A stretch of DNA of 24,238 bases from an uncultured Eubacteriales bacterium (GTDB lineage: Bacteria > Bacillota > Clostridia > Oscillospirales > Oscillospiraceae): NCBI GenBank assembly GCA_900550585.1, contig URST01000021.1:1-24238 (forward strand), read 5' to 3'. The position numbers and the translations under genes were made by a program. The first letter of the stretch is position 1; the number at the start of each line of letters is the position of its first letter. The notes under the pieces were generated by a model. That model saw only the letters and a list, made by a program, of their open reading frames with translations, was not told the DNA's origin and did not search any database. Of this stretch, positions 1 to 6,690 are shown piece by piece.

Positions 1-87
1 TTAAAATTTCTCTCGAAAATTTTGTTTTGGGGCTTGACTTTTAATAGTTAGTCTTTCGGTCAGTCTTATCGACTCACAATTACAAAA
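1..87. other. AT-rich edge downstream of the feoA pair, no gene seen
   Basis: This edge stretch follows the second feoA on the minus strand. I see no start codon with a ribosome binding site in it. It contains one GTTAGTC half-site at 47-53, like the palindromes upstream of the feo genes, and a weak AT-only inverted repeat near 4-22. A feoB gene would be expected just beyond the left edge; that is inferred from usual feo gene order. Confidence 0.4.
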
Positions 88-309
88 TCACTCGACCTCG
101 ATCATTTCGGTGTCAGCCTTCCGTAGGCTCAGCTCGTAGCCGCGGACGGTGACCTCCATGGGGTCGCCCAGAGGGGCCACCTTGCGGACGTAGACTTCCA
201 CGCCCTTGGTGATGCCCATGTCCATGATCCGGCGCTTCACCGGGCCTTCGCCATGGAGCTTCACGACCTTGGCGGTCTCTCCGATCTTTACTTCGCGCAA
301 TGTTTTCAT
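88..309 (-). CDS. feoA: FeoA-family ferrous iron transport accessory protein (second copy)
   Basis: This encodes 73 residues, the usual size of a stand-alone FeoA, a small SH3-like cytoplasmic protein that supports the membrane Fe(II) permease FeoB. The family pattern is visible: an N-terminal basic stretch (VKIGETAKVVKLHGEGPVKRRIMDMG), the RRIMDMGI segment at about residues 26-33, and a C-terminal half ending in GYELSLRKADTEMIEVE, as in FeoA proteins whose last strand carries RK or R-x-A. The start is the ATG preceded by AAGGAG at a good distance. It lies 40 nt downstream of another feoA and is probably co-transcribed with it and with feoB outside the window. It is only distantly similar to the first copy, so the pair is not a recent duplication. 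The exact FeoA role is family knowledge, not seen here. Confidence 0.9.
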   Translation of the reverse strand: MKTLREVKIGETAKVVKLHGEGPVKRRIMDMGITKGVEVYVRKVAPLGDPMEVTVRGYELSLRKADTEMIEVE

Positions 310-349
310 CGTTGCTCTCTCCTTCTATGTAATTTCTTTTTTGATCTGC

Positions 350-562
350 TCACACCATGATCTTCCGGGCCATTTCCTCGCTGATGGCTACGCGGGCTTC
401 TTTCACCTTTACGATGATGTTGCCGCCCATGGCGGCCACCACAGTGGCGGTACCGCCGGCCACAAAGCCCAGATCCTCCAGATGCTTCTTCACTTCGGGA
501 GAACCGCCCACCTTGCGGATCAGGTTCTCCGTGCCTACATCGGCCAGTGCCAACGGCATCAT
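350..562 (-). CDS. feoA: FeoA-family ferrous iron transport accessory protein (first copy)
   Basis: This encodes 70 residues. The FeoA fold signature is seen as VKKHLEDLGFVAGGTATVVAAMGGNIIVKVKEARVAISEEMARKIMV: the LxDLGF turn, a central glycine-rich hairpin, and the closing strand with R-x-A-I. It is the first gene of the feo transcript. A GGAGGG ribosome binding site precedes tandem ATG codons; the upstream ATG (560-562) is used here and the second (557-559) is an equally possible start. The promoter at 672-700 and three palindromes lie upstream, so expression is probably repressed by the divergently encoded metal regulator when iron is sufficient. Tandem feoA genes before feoB are common in Clostridia; the second copy differs strongly in sequence, which suggests separate roles. 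Confidence 0.9.
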   Translation of the reverse strand: MMPLALADVGTENLIRKVGGSPEVKKHLEDLGFVAGGTATVVAAMGGNIIVKVKEARVAISEEMARKIMV

Positions 563-584
563 AACGATCCCTCCGTTTTCTTCG

Positions 585-600
585 GTTAGTCTGGACTAAC
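585..600. promoter_or_regulatory. Metal-regulator operator candidate O1
   Basis: Perfect inverted repeat GTTAGTC-TG-GACTAAC with 7-bp arms, in the leader of the feoA transcript, about 25 bp before the feoA start. The outer GTTAG/CTAAC bases match the other three palindromes in this intergenic region and resemble the TTAGGTTAG half-sites known for DtxR-family regulators. Binding by the adjacent regulator is inferred. Confidence 0.65.
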
Positions 601-645
601 CTGTATCTGAAAAAGAATGGCTGTCACTGCCGCCCTCCGCAGGTA

Positions 646-661
646 GTTAGTACTATCTAAC
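646..661. promoter_or_regulatory. Metal-regulator operator candidate O2
   Basis: Imperfect palindrome GTTAGTACTATCTAAC with the same outer GTTAG/CTAAC bases and the same 16-bp length as O1. It sits just downstream of the predicted feoA transcription start (about 665), where a bound repressor would block the polymerase. Confidence 0.6.
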
Positions 662-671
662 TGACGCAGAT

Positions 672-700
672 AGTTTAGCTGCTCTAACCCCTTTTGTCAA
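672..700 (-). promoter_or_regulatory. SigA-type promoter of the feo operon
   Basis: Reading the minus strand, a perfect -35 TTGACA (695-700) and a -10 TAAACT (672-677) are separated by exactly 17 bp. Transcription should start near 665 and run into the two feoA genes. Operator candidate O3 covers the spacer and -10 region and O2 lies just after the start, so a repressor at either site would shut this promoter. Confidence 0.75.
673..688. promoter_or_regulatory. Metal-regulator operator candidate O3
   Basis: GTTTAGCTGCTCTAAC, a 16-bp imperfect palindrome of the same type as O1 and O2, overlapping the -10 box and spacer of the feo promoter. Of the four sites it is best placed for direct repression, though it is less symmetrical than O1. 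Confidence 0.5.
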
Positions 701-727
701 GAGGTGTAAAGAAAAAAAATTACCCGC

Positions 728-756
728 TTGCAAATTTAGTTAAACTGTGTTAACCT
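728..756 (+). promoter_or_regulatory. Possible promoter of the metal regulator gene
   Basis: A TTGCAA (728-733) and a poor -10 TAACCT (751-756) lie 17 bp apart on the plus strand, about 35 bp before the regulator gene. The palindrome O4 covers the spacer and -10, which would fit autoregulation. The -10 match is weak, so the exact promoter is uncertain. Confidence 0.35.
739..754. promoter_or_regulatory. Metal-regulator operator candidate O4
   Basis: GTTAAACTGTGTTAAC, a 16-bp site with GTTAA/TTAAC ends, located in the region expected to hold the promoter of the regulator gene itself. It matches the other three sites in length and outer bases, suggesting negative autoregulation. Confidence 0.5.
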
Positions 757-789
757 ATCTGTATTCTGAAACGAAAAGTTGGTGAACTT

Positions 790-1158
790 ATGCAGATATT
801 ACGAGCCTCTGAGGACTATCTGGAGGCCATGCTGATGATGCAGCAGGAGCACGGCTACATCCGCTCCATCGATATCGCCGACAAGCTGGGCGTCACAAAG
901 CCCAGCGTCACCTACGCCACCAAACGGCTGCGGGAGAACGGCTATATCACCATGGACAAGGACGGTCTTATCACTCTGACGGAACGGGGCATGTCCATCG
1001 CCGCCAGCATGCTGGACCGGCACCACACCCTGACCCAGTTCCTCATGGCGTTGGGCGTCGATCAGGAGACGGCGGAGGCCGATGCGTGCAAAATGGAGCA
1101 CGACATCAGCCAGACCAGCTTCGAGGCCATCTGCCGCCATGCCCGCAATCACCTGTAA
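790..1158 (+). CDS. MntR/DtxR-family metal-dependent transcriptional repressor
   Basis: A 122-residue DNA-binding regulator, divergent from the feo genes. Residues 1-65 form the winged helix (SIDIADKLGVTKPSVTYATKRLRENGYI), followed by the metal-binding dimerization region. Comparing from memory with Bacillus MntR, metal ligands appear at D9, E12, H78, C100, E103 and H104. The first two are MntR-like, whereas C100 replaces the MntR glutamate (E99) and matches the cysteine (C102) used by DtxR. There is no C-terminal SH3 domain, so the protein belongs to the short MntR-type class. The start follows a weak GGTGA sequence and no better start is visible. Its likely job is Fe(II)-dependent repression of feoA/feoB through the four palindromes; whether Fe or Mn is the physiological signal cannot be decided from sequence. 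Confidence 0.9.
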   Translation: MQILRASEDYLEAMLMMQQEHGYIRSIDIADKLGVTKPSVTYATKRLRENGYITMDKDGLITLTERGMSIAASMLDRHHTLTQFLMALGVDQETAEADACKMEHDISQTSFEAICRHARNHL

Positions 1159-1165
1159 ACCGCAT

Positions 1166-1209
1166 AAAAGAGGGACCTTTGCACCAATGGTGCAAAGGTC
1201 CCTCTTTTT
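1166..1209. terminator. Bidirectional intrinsic terminator
   Basis: A 20-bp inverted repeat (arms 1166-1185 and 1189-1208, loop AAT) has a GC-rich core, GAGGGACC against GGTCCCTC, and is flanked by A-runs on one side and T-runs on the other. It can end both the regulator transcript (plus) and the convergent ABC transporter transcript (minus), whose last codon lies 7 nt away. Confidence 0.92.
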
Positions 1210-1215
1210 ATGTTC

Positions 1216-2811
1216 TCACAGCGACATCAGCACCGCGCCGCCCCGCTTCTTCAGCCACAGATACAGCACGATGCACGCCGCCAGCGTGGCTGCGGCAAAG
1301 CAGCCCATGTACAGCGCCGCGCCCAGCTGCCAGCCGACCAGCAGGTAGCCGCCGCCCAGCAGCAGCGCATAGGCCCAGCCGCCGAACAGCGCGATGGCCA
1401 CACAGGCGCTCTGCTTGATGGGCGTGATCTCGCTGGTCCACGTCAAGTTGGGCATCTTCAGCCCCAGGAACAGTCCCAGCATGGCGGAGAGCGCCACAAA
1501 CAGCAGGGACACCGCCGCCAGCATTACCGCCTCCGCCGCCGGCATGGAGACGGCCAGCACCGCGCACAGCAGGCACACCGCCGCCGGCACGCCGGTAAGC
1601 AGCAGCTGCATATCCAGCTTGGCCCGCAGCACCTGCCACGGCGTCACTGGCAGCGACTGGACCAGCCACAGGCTCCTGCCCTCCAGCGACACCGAGGGCG
1701 CCGTCATGTCGTTCATGGAGACCAGCATGCACACTGCCGCAGCCAGCAGCACCGGCAGCAGTCCGGCGGTGCCCGGCGTGCTGCCCAGCGCCGCCTCCAC
1801 ATCGCTGCCCTTCCACAACAGCATCACGCCGGCGATCGGCATCAGCAATATGCCCAGGCCGCAGTTGAGCATATAGTTGGGGCTGGCGGTGAACCGATCC
1901 AGTTCCCTGGCCAGCAGCGCCGCCGGTATGGAACGCCGGGCCGCCGTCTTTTCCCGATAGACCCGCCGTGCCGTCCGCCCCGTGGCGGTAGCCATGTGCA
2001 GGAAACTGCGGGCGATCACTGCCCACAGCACCGCGAACAGCGCCAGCACCACAACGGAGACCACCAGCATGGCCAACCCGTCTCCGGTGCCCACCTGCCC
2101 CAGCAGGTACAGTGGGTACGCCGCGCTCTTGATCTTGTCGCCGTAGGCCGCCGCATTGCCCACCAGCTCCTCCACGAAGGTCTGCGCCCTGAAAAAGAAG
2201 AAATAATAGGCGCCGATGAACACCAGAGACGCCAGCACCGTGATGAAGCTCTTATTCTTCAGCTTCAGGCTGATCTTCGCCACCACCCAGCCTAAGGCGC
2301 AGGACAGCGTCAATACGAAGATGGACAGCAGCAGAAGCAGCAGCACGCCGCCCAGAACGGCGCCCGCCGACACCGGTGTCACCACCCAGTAGACGATGAC
2401 GGCCGGCAGGATCACCACGCTGCTGTACATCAGCCCCATGAGATACACGCTCAGCAGCCGGGAGGCCATCAGCGTGTTCACCGGGATGGGCATGCTCAGC
2501 AGCAGGTCGTTGTCCTTGGCCAGATACAGTCCCGAATATGTGTTGAACACGCTGCCGAACGCGCCCAGCAGCGTGGCCAGCAGGCCCATCAGCGCAAAGT
2601 ACAGCCAGTCCAGACCGGCGGATACCAGCGCCCCGCACAGTCCCAGGGACAGCATCGTGAACATGCCGCCCAGAACGCCCACCATCAGTACGACGAACAT
2701 AATGATGTACCCGGCCACCGCCCCCTTGGAGCGGGCCTTGTTGGTCTTTGCATTGTAGAAATAGCTGCGGAAGATCTCCGTCAGCTGCTTTTTCACCAGA
2801 ATTTTCAGCAT
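1216..2811 (-). CDS. ABC-2-type transporter permease
   Basis: A 531-residue, strongly hydrophobic protein with roughly ten to twelve membrane segments, beginning with a short basic N-terminus (MLKILVKKQLTEIFRSYFYN) and a first membrane segment at about residues 33-60. The conserved cytoplasmic piece SGLYLAKDNDLLLSMPIP near residue 90-110 and a second copy-like piece (DMTAPSVSLEGRSLWLVQSLP) about two thirds along are typical of the large exporter-type permeases paired with EcsA-like ATPases. The ATG overlaps the stop of the ATPase gene as TGATG, indicating translational coupling; a GTG one codon earlier is possible. Together the two proteins should form an exporter or membrane-homeostasis ABC complex. 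The substrate is unknown. Confidence 0.85.
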   Translation of the reverse strand: MLKILVKKQLTEIFRSYFYNAKTNKARSKGAVAGYIIMFVVLMVGVLGGMFTMLSLGLCGALVSAGLDWLYFALMGLLATLLGAFGSVFNTYSGLYLAKDNDLLLSMPIPVNTLMASRLLSVYLMGLMYSSVVILPAVIVYWVVTPVSAGAVLGGVLLLLLLSIFVLTLSCALGWVVAKISLKLKNKSFITVLASLVFIGAYYFFFFRAQTFVEELVGNAAAYGDKIKSAAYPLYLLGQVGTGDGLAMLVVSVVVLALFAVLWAVIARSFLHMATATGRTARRVYREKTAARRSIPAALLARELDRFTASPNYMLNCGLGILLMPIAGVMLLWKGSDVEAALGSTPGTAGLLPVLLAAAVCMLVSMNDMTAPSVSLEGRSLWLVQSLPVTPWQVLRAKLDMQLLLTGVPAAVCLLCAVLAVSMPAAEAVMLAAVSLLFVALSAMLGLFLGLKMPNLTWTSEITPIKQSACVAIALFGGWAYALLLGGGYLLVGWQLGAALYMGCFAAATLAACIVLYLWLKKRGGAVLMSL

Positions 2812-3521
2812 CACGCCTCATCCTCCAGCTCCAGAAAGACCTGCTCCAGCGAGTCGTCTCCCTTGACCTCCTCCATGGTGCCGGAACGGATGAGCCGTCC
2901 GCCCTTGATGATGGCCACCTTGTCGCACAGCTTCTCCGCCACCTCCAGCACATGTGTGGAGAAGAAGATGGCGCCGCCCTGGTCACACAGCTCCCGCATC
3001 ATGCCCTTCAGCAGGTGGGCCGCCTTGGGATCCAGTCCCACGAAGGGTTCATCCATGATGATGAGCTTGGGCTGGTGCAGCCACGCGGCGATGATGGCCA
3101 GCTTCTGCTTCATGCCGTGGGAGTAGGCGGCGATGGGCTGGGCCAGATCGTCCGTCAGCTCAAAGCGGGCTGCGTAGTCCCGGATACGCGCCTGCCGGTC
3201 ATCGGCACCGACGCCGAAAATGTCCGCGATGAAGTTCAGGTACTTGATACCGCTCATGAAGTCGTACAGGTCGGGGTTGTCGGGGATGTACGCGATCTCC
3301 CGCTTGCAGGCCAGCGGCTCCGTCTTGATGGATTTTCCGTCAATGGCGATCTCCCCGGCGTCGAACTGCAGAATCCCCACCACCGCCTTCAGAGTGGTGG
3401 TCTTGCCCGCGCCGTTATGTCCGATAAAGCCGTAGATCTCGCCGGGCCGGATGTGCAGGCTCAGGTCGTCCACGGCCTTTTTTTCGCCGTAGGTCTTTGT
3501 CAGATGCTCGATTTTCAGCAT
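2811..3521 (-). CDS. ABC transporter ATP-binding protein (ABC-2/Ecs type)
   Basis: A 236-residue nucleotide-binding subunit. It shows Walker A GHNGAGKT (residues 34-41), a degenerate signature SHGMKQK (134-140) in place of LSGGQ, Walker B LIIMDEP (153-159) followed by GLDP, and the switch histidine H190 in FFSTH. The degenerate signature and the sequence YIPDNPDLYDFMSG are usual for exporters of the ABC-2 class. The reading frame extends to 3713, but the ATG at 3519-3521 is preceded by AGGAGA at 7 nt and begins the conserved MLKIEHLTKTYG, so it is the start. The gene is first in a two-gene operon with the permease, behind the promoter at 3616-3644 and the palindrome at 3588-3607. Confidence 0.92.
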   Translation of the reverse strand: MLKIEHLTKTYGEKKAVDDLSLHIRPGEIYGFIGHNGAGKTTTLKAVVGILQFDAGEIAIDGKSIKTEPLACKREIAYIPDNPDLYDFMSGIKYLNFIADIFGVGADDRQARIRDYAARFELTDDLAQPIAAYSHGMKQKLAIIAAWLHQPKLIIMDEPFVGLDPKAAHLLKGMMRELCDQGGAIFFSTHVLEVAEKLCDKVAIIKGGRLIRSGTMEEVKGDDSLEQVFLELEDEA

Positions 3522-3587
3522 AATGTACTCTCCTGTCTGTCTCGCTCTGCGGCGCGCGATCCGCACCGAACGTTTTAAACCAAATGT

Positions 3588-3607
3588 TGTATAATCTTTG
3601 TTATACA
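3588..3607. promoter_or_regulatory. Operator-like palindrome at the ABC operon start site
   Basis: Perfect inverted repeat TGTATAA-N6-TTATACA. Given the promoter just upstream, it would cover about positions +2 to +21 of the transcript, a classic repressor position. No regulator gene lies beside it. It could instead fold as a 7-bp hairpin at the 5' end of the mRNA. Confidence 0.6.
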
Positions 3608-3615
3608 TCCCGCTT

Positions 3616-3644
3616 ATTATACGCCTGCTGTTTCCGCTTGTCAA
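3616..3644 (-). promoter_or_regulatory. Consensus SigA promoter of the ABC operon
   Basis: On the minus strand a perfect TTGACA (3639-3644) and a perfect TATAAT (3616-3621) are spaced by 17 bp. Transcription should begin near 3609, about 88 nt before the ATPase start codon. A promoter this strong normally needs repression, which fits the palindrome at the start site. Confidence 0.88.
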
Positions 3645-3655
3645 CACCTCCGTGC

Positions 3656-3703
3656 CATTTGCCGAAAGGACGGCAAATGCGGCGCGCCCGCCGGGCGCGC
3701 CGC
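3656..3703. terminator. Two adjacent hairpins between phoR and the ABC operon promoter
   Basis: The first hairpin has 9-bp arms CATTTGCCG/CGGCAAATG (3656-3679). The second is a very GC-rich 11-bp stem, GCGGCGCGCCC/GGGCGCGCCGC (3679-3703). For the minus-strand phoR transcript the GC stem is met first, without a proper U-run, so termination efficiency is uncertain. A TTTTCTT follows only on the plus strand. Confidence 0.55.
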
Positions 3704-3709
3704 TTTTCT

Positions 3710-5374
3710 TCACTCTGCCGGGAACGTGACGCGGATCTCCGTGCCCTTCCCTACCTCGCTCTTGAGCTGGATGGTGCCGTGGTGGTACTGCACGGCGTGC
3801 TTCACGATGGACAGTCCCAATCCCGTGCCGCCGGAGGCCTTGGAGTGGCTCTTATCCACCCGGTAGAACCGCTCAAATACGCGGCTCTGGTGCTCGGGCG
3901 GGATGCCGATGCCGGTGTCCCGCACCGTCACGGCGGCGCTGGCGCCCTCCTGGGCCACCTCCACCTCCACGCGGCCGCCCTCGTTGTTGTACTTGATGGC
4001 GTTGTCGCACAGATTGAACACGATCTCATACAGCAGCCGCCGCACACCGGGGATCGTCGCCGGCTGGCCGGTGACATCCACCGTCACATGCTTGGCCTCC
4101 GCCGCGCTCCGCAGGTTTTCCGCCGCCTCACGGGCCACCGCCAGCAGCTCCACGGGCTCCGTGGGCATCGCCTCGCCCTCATCCAGCTGGGACAGCCGGA
4201 TGATATCGCCGATCAGCGTCACCAGCCGCTGGGCCTCCGCCCGGATGTGTCCCACGAACCGGGGCACGTCCTCCTGCTTCACCATGCCGTTTTCCAGCAG
4301 CTCCGCGCTGCCGATGATGCCCTGCAGGGGCGTTTTCAGCTCGTGGGACACGTTGGCGGTAAACTCCCGCCGGTTCCGCTCGGCAAACGCCCGCTCCGTC
4401 ACGTCGAATACCAGCAGCACCGTGCCCGCCGTGCGGCCCTCCGTCTGGATGCGGGTCACGTCGAACTGATACTCCCGTCCGTTCCGCTCGCCCCGGAACT
4501 CGCTGTGGCCCTGCTCCGCCGCCTGACGCATCGCATCGCTCATGGTCACGTCCCGGTCCACCGTCAGGAAGTCCTGCCCCACGCAGTCTTCATCTGCGTC
4601 CAGCAGCCGTCTTGCCGCCGGGTTGATGCTCAGGATGGCACCCACCTCGTCCAGCAGCACCAGTCCCTCGTTCATGCTGCCGGTGATCTGGTCGAACTCC
4701 TCCGACCGCTGCCGCAGCTCGCCTATCTGCTGGTCGATCTGACGGCGCTGATGCTCCATACGCCGCAGCAGCGGTGCCAGCTCCTCGTAGGTGTCGTTCT
4801 CCAGCGGATGCTCCAGATCCAGCCGGTTCAGCGGCTCTGTGATGCGCCGCGCCAGCCGTCCGGCCAGCACGCCCGACAGGATCAGTGCCGCCGCCAGCAC
4901 CAGCAGGATGGGCTGGAGCATGTTCAGCACCAGCACCCCCGCCGTCACCCGGACGGCGGACAGCCGCAGCACCGTGCCGTCCGGCAGCAGCTTGGCATAG
5001 TACACCGTCTTTTGCAGCAGCGTGCTGCTGTACCGGCTGCTCTCGCCCTCGCCGGTGGCCAGCGCCTGCCGCACCTCCTGACGCTGGGCGTGGTTCTCCA
5101 TGGTCTCCGCGTCGACCTGGGTATCATACATCACCACGCCGTCCGCCCGCAGCCATGTGATGCGGTACTGGTCGGACTGCAGCTCTGCCAGATAGTCCGT
5201 GCCGTTTTTCTCCACGCCCACGGCGGCCAAGCTCAGCTCGTCCCGCAGCTGGGACTCCTGCACCCGGCCGAAATAGCTGTACAGCACGCCCATCACCAGC
5301 GCCAGACTGGCGATGAGCACCGCCACGCCCACCAGCAGCGTGGCCCGGAAAATGCGTTTTGTCATGGTACTCAT
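3710..5374 (-). CDS. phoR: PhoR-type sensor histidine kinase
   Basis: A 554-residue membrane kinase, presumably partner of the response regulator just upstream. Order of parts: membrane segment at about 11-33, extracytoplasmic region to about 145, second membrane segment about 147-171, HAMP-like linker, PAS domain (about 225-330, FDQITGSMNEGLVLLDEVGAILSINPAA), HisKA with the phospho-accepting H344 in VSHELKTPL, N box FNLCDNAIKYN (453-463), and G boxes DTGIGIPP and GGTGLGLSIV (to 524). This layout is that of PhoR/WalK-type kinases. The ATG at 5372-5374 overlaps the stop of the regulator gene (ATGA); a longer upstream frame exists but lies inside the regulator gene. It ends the phosphate operon. 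Phosphate as the signal is inferred from context. Confidence 0.92.
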   Translation of the reverse strand: MSTMTKRIFRATLLVGVAVLIASLALVMGVLYSYFGRVQESQLRDELSLAAVGVEKNGTDYLAELQSDQYRITWLRADGVVMYDTQVDAETMENHAQRQEVRQALATGEGESSRYSSTLLQKTVYYAKLLPDGTVLRLSAVRVTAGVLVLNMLQPILLVLAAALILSGVLAGRLARRITEPLNRLDLEHPLENDTYEELAPLLRRMEHQRRQIDQQIGELRQRSEEFDQITGSMNEGLVLLDEVGAILSINPAARRLLDADEDCVGQDFLTVDRDVTMSDAMRQAAEQGHSEFRGERNGREYQFDVTRIQTEGRTAGTVLLVFDVTERAFAERNRREFTANVSHELKTPLQGIIGSAELLENGMVKQEDVPRFVGHIRAEAQRLVTLIGDIIRLSQLDEGEAMPTEPVELLAVAREAAENLRSAAEAKHVTVDVTGQPATIPGVRRLLYEIVFNLCDNAIKYNNEGGRVEVEVAQEGASAAVTVRDTGIGIPPEHQSRVFERFYRVDKSHSKASGGTGLGLSIVKHAVQYHHGTIQLKSEVGKGTEIRVTFPAE

Positions 5375-6042
5375 GGCTGTGCCCTCCATCGGTAGCCCAC
5401 ACTGCGTACCGTCTCGATATGCTCGCCGTAGACGCCCAGCTTCTGCCGCAGGGTGCGGATGTGCATGTCCACCGTCCGGCTCTCGCCGTAAAAGTCCATG
5501 CCCCACACCTGTTCCATCATCTGATCGCGGGTGAACGCCGTCCCCGGATGGGCCAGAAACAGCCGCAGCAGCTGGAACTCCTTATACGTCAGTTCCACCC
5601 GCGCACCGTCCACGGTGACGCTGTGCTCCTGCTCGTCCACCGTCAGTCCGCCGCAGCGCAGCACCTCCGTCTGCCGGGGCCTGCACCGCCGCAGCACCGC
5701 CTTGACCCGGGACACCAGTTCCATGACGCCAAAGGGCTTGGTCAGGTAGTCGTCCGCTCCCAGATCCAGCCCCAGTATCTTGTCATACTCCGCGCCCTTG
5801 GCCGTGGCCATGATGACGGGAATATCCCGCAGGGCCGCGTCGGCCTTCATCCGCCGCAGCAGCTGGATGCCGTCGATCTCCGGCAGCATCACGTCCAGCA
5901 CCACCAGCTCCGGCCGGGCCTTCTCCAGCGCCGCCCAGAAAGCCGCGCCGTCGGCAAAGCCCTCCGCCTCGAAGCCGGTGGAGTTCAGTGCGTATACCTC
6001 GATGTCTCGGATGCTGGCGTCGTCCTCCACGCACCAGATCAT
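5371..6042 (-). CDS. phoP: PhoP/PhoB-type response regulator (OmpR family)
   Basis: A 223-residue two-domain regulator. The receiver domain (1-115) has the acidic pair D7/D8, the phosphorylated aspartate D50 in VVLDVMLPEIDG, T80 and K102 in the TKPFG loop. The C-terminal winged helix (about 125-220) carries LTYKEFQLLRLFLAHPGTAFTRDQMMEQVWG and ends in TVDMHIRTLRQKLG and VGYRW, as in OmpR/PhoB regulators. It starts 3 nt after the phoU stop and overlaps phoR. Its expected targets are the TTTACA boxes before pstS, which would make the operon self-amplifying under phosphate limitation. The symbol phoP follows Gram-positive usage; orthology is inferred from location between phoU and phoR. Confidence 0.93.
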   Translation of the reverse strand: MIWCVEDDASIRDIEVYALNSTGFEAEGFADGAAFWAALEKARPELVVLDVMLPEIDGIQLLRRMKADAALRDIPVIMATAKGAEYDKILGLDLGADDYLTKPFGVMELVSRVKAVLRRCRPRQTEVLRCGGLTVDEQEHSVTVDGARVELTYKEFQLLRLFLAHPGTAFTRDQMMEQVWGMDFYGESRTVDMHIRTLRQKLGVYGEHIETVRSVGYRWRAQP

Positions 6043-6045
6043 GGG

Positions 6046-6690
6046 TCACTCCTCCTTGTGTACGCCTGTGACGGAAAACTCCACCCACTCGGCGATATTG
6101 GTGGCGTGATCGCCGATGCGCTCCAGATACTTGGCGATCATCAGCAGATCCAGCGCCGTGCCGCCCTCCTCCGGGTCATCGGCGATGCGCCGGATCAGCG
6201 TCTGCTTTACCTTCTCAAAGGAGTCATCCACCGTGTCGTCGGCGGCAATGACCTGCTCCGCCAGCGCCACGTCCTGCCGCACATAGGCGTCCACGCTGTC
6301 GCTGACCATGCCGATGGCGGCCTTGGCCATGCTCTCCAGCAGCGCGTGGCTCTCCGCCGGCACATCCTCCAGATACAGCACGATCTCGGCGATGTCGTCG
6401 GCCTGGTCGCCGATGCGCTCCATGTCCGTGATCATCTTCAGCGCTGCGGAGATGCGCCGCAGGTCGCCGGCCACCGGCTGCTGGTGCAGCAGCAGCCGCA
6501 GGCACAGATTCTCGATGTCCCGCTCCTTCCGGTCGATCTCCCGGTCCAGCGGCGGCACCTGCTGCGCCAGCGTCTTGTCCCCCGTGGTCAGCGCCCGGGA
6601 GGCCAGTGCGATCACCCGCTCACACAGCGCGCCCATTTCGATCAGCTCCCGGTGCAGCTGCGCCAGCTGCTCGTCAAAACGGCTCCTCAT
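6046..6690 (-). CDS. phoU: Phosphate signalling protein PhoU
   Basis: A 214-residue, all-helical cytoplasmic protein made of two PhoU repeats. Each repeat shows the family's metal-binding style motif: ERIGDQADDIAE in the first half (about residues 90-101) and ERIGDHATNIAEW near the end (about 191-203). PhoU links the Pst transporter to the sensor kinase and keeps the Pho regulon off when phosphate is plentiful. Its ATG overlaps the pstB stop as TAATG, so the two are translationally coupled. Length and order are standard. Confidence 0.96.
   Translation of the reverse strand: MRSRFDEQLAQLHRELIEMGALCERVIALASRALTTGDKTLAQQVPPLDREIDRKERDIENLCLRLLLHQQPVAGDLRRISAALKMITDMERIGDQADDIAEIVLYLEDVPAESHALLESMAKAAIGMVSDSVDAYVRQDVALAEQVIAADDTVDDSFEKVKQTLIRRIADDPEEGGTALDLLMIAKYLERIGDHATNIAEWVEFSVTGVHKEE

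Noticed and set aside
4..22. AT-rich inverted repeat as a terminator after feoA
   Set aside because: The stem AAAATTT/AAATTTT contains no GC pairs and would be very weak.
1210..2295. 361-codon open frame on plus opposite the ABC permease
   Set aside because: Gln/His/Arg-rich antisense shadow that starts inside the terminator.
3584..5395. 603-codon open frame on plus opposite phoR
   Set aside because: Antisense shadow of a well-supported histidine kinase; His/Arg/Gln-rich with no domain and no ribosome binding site.
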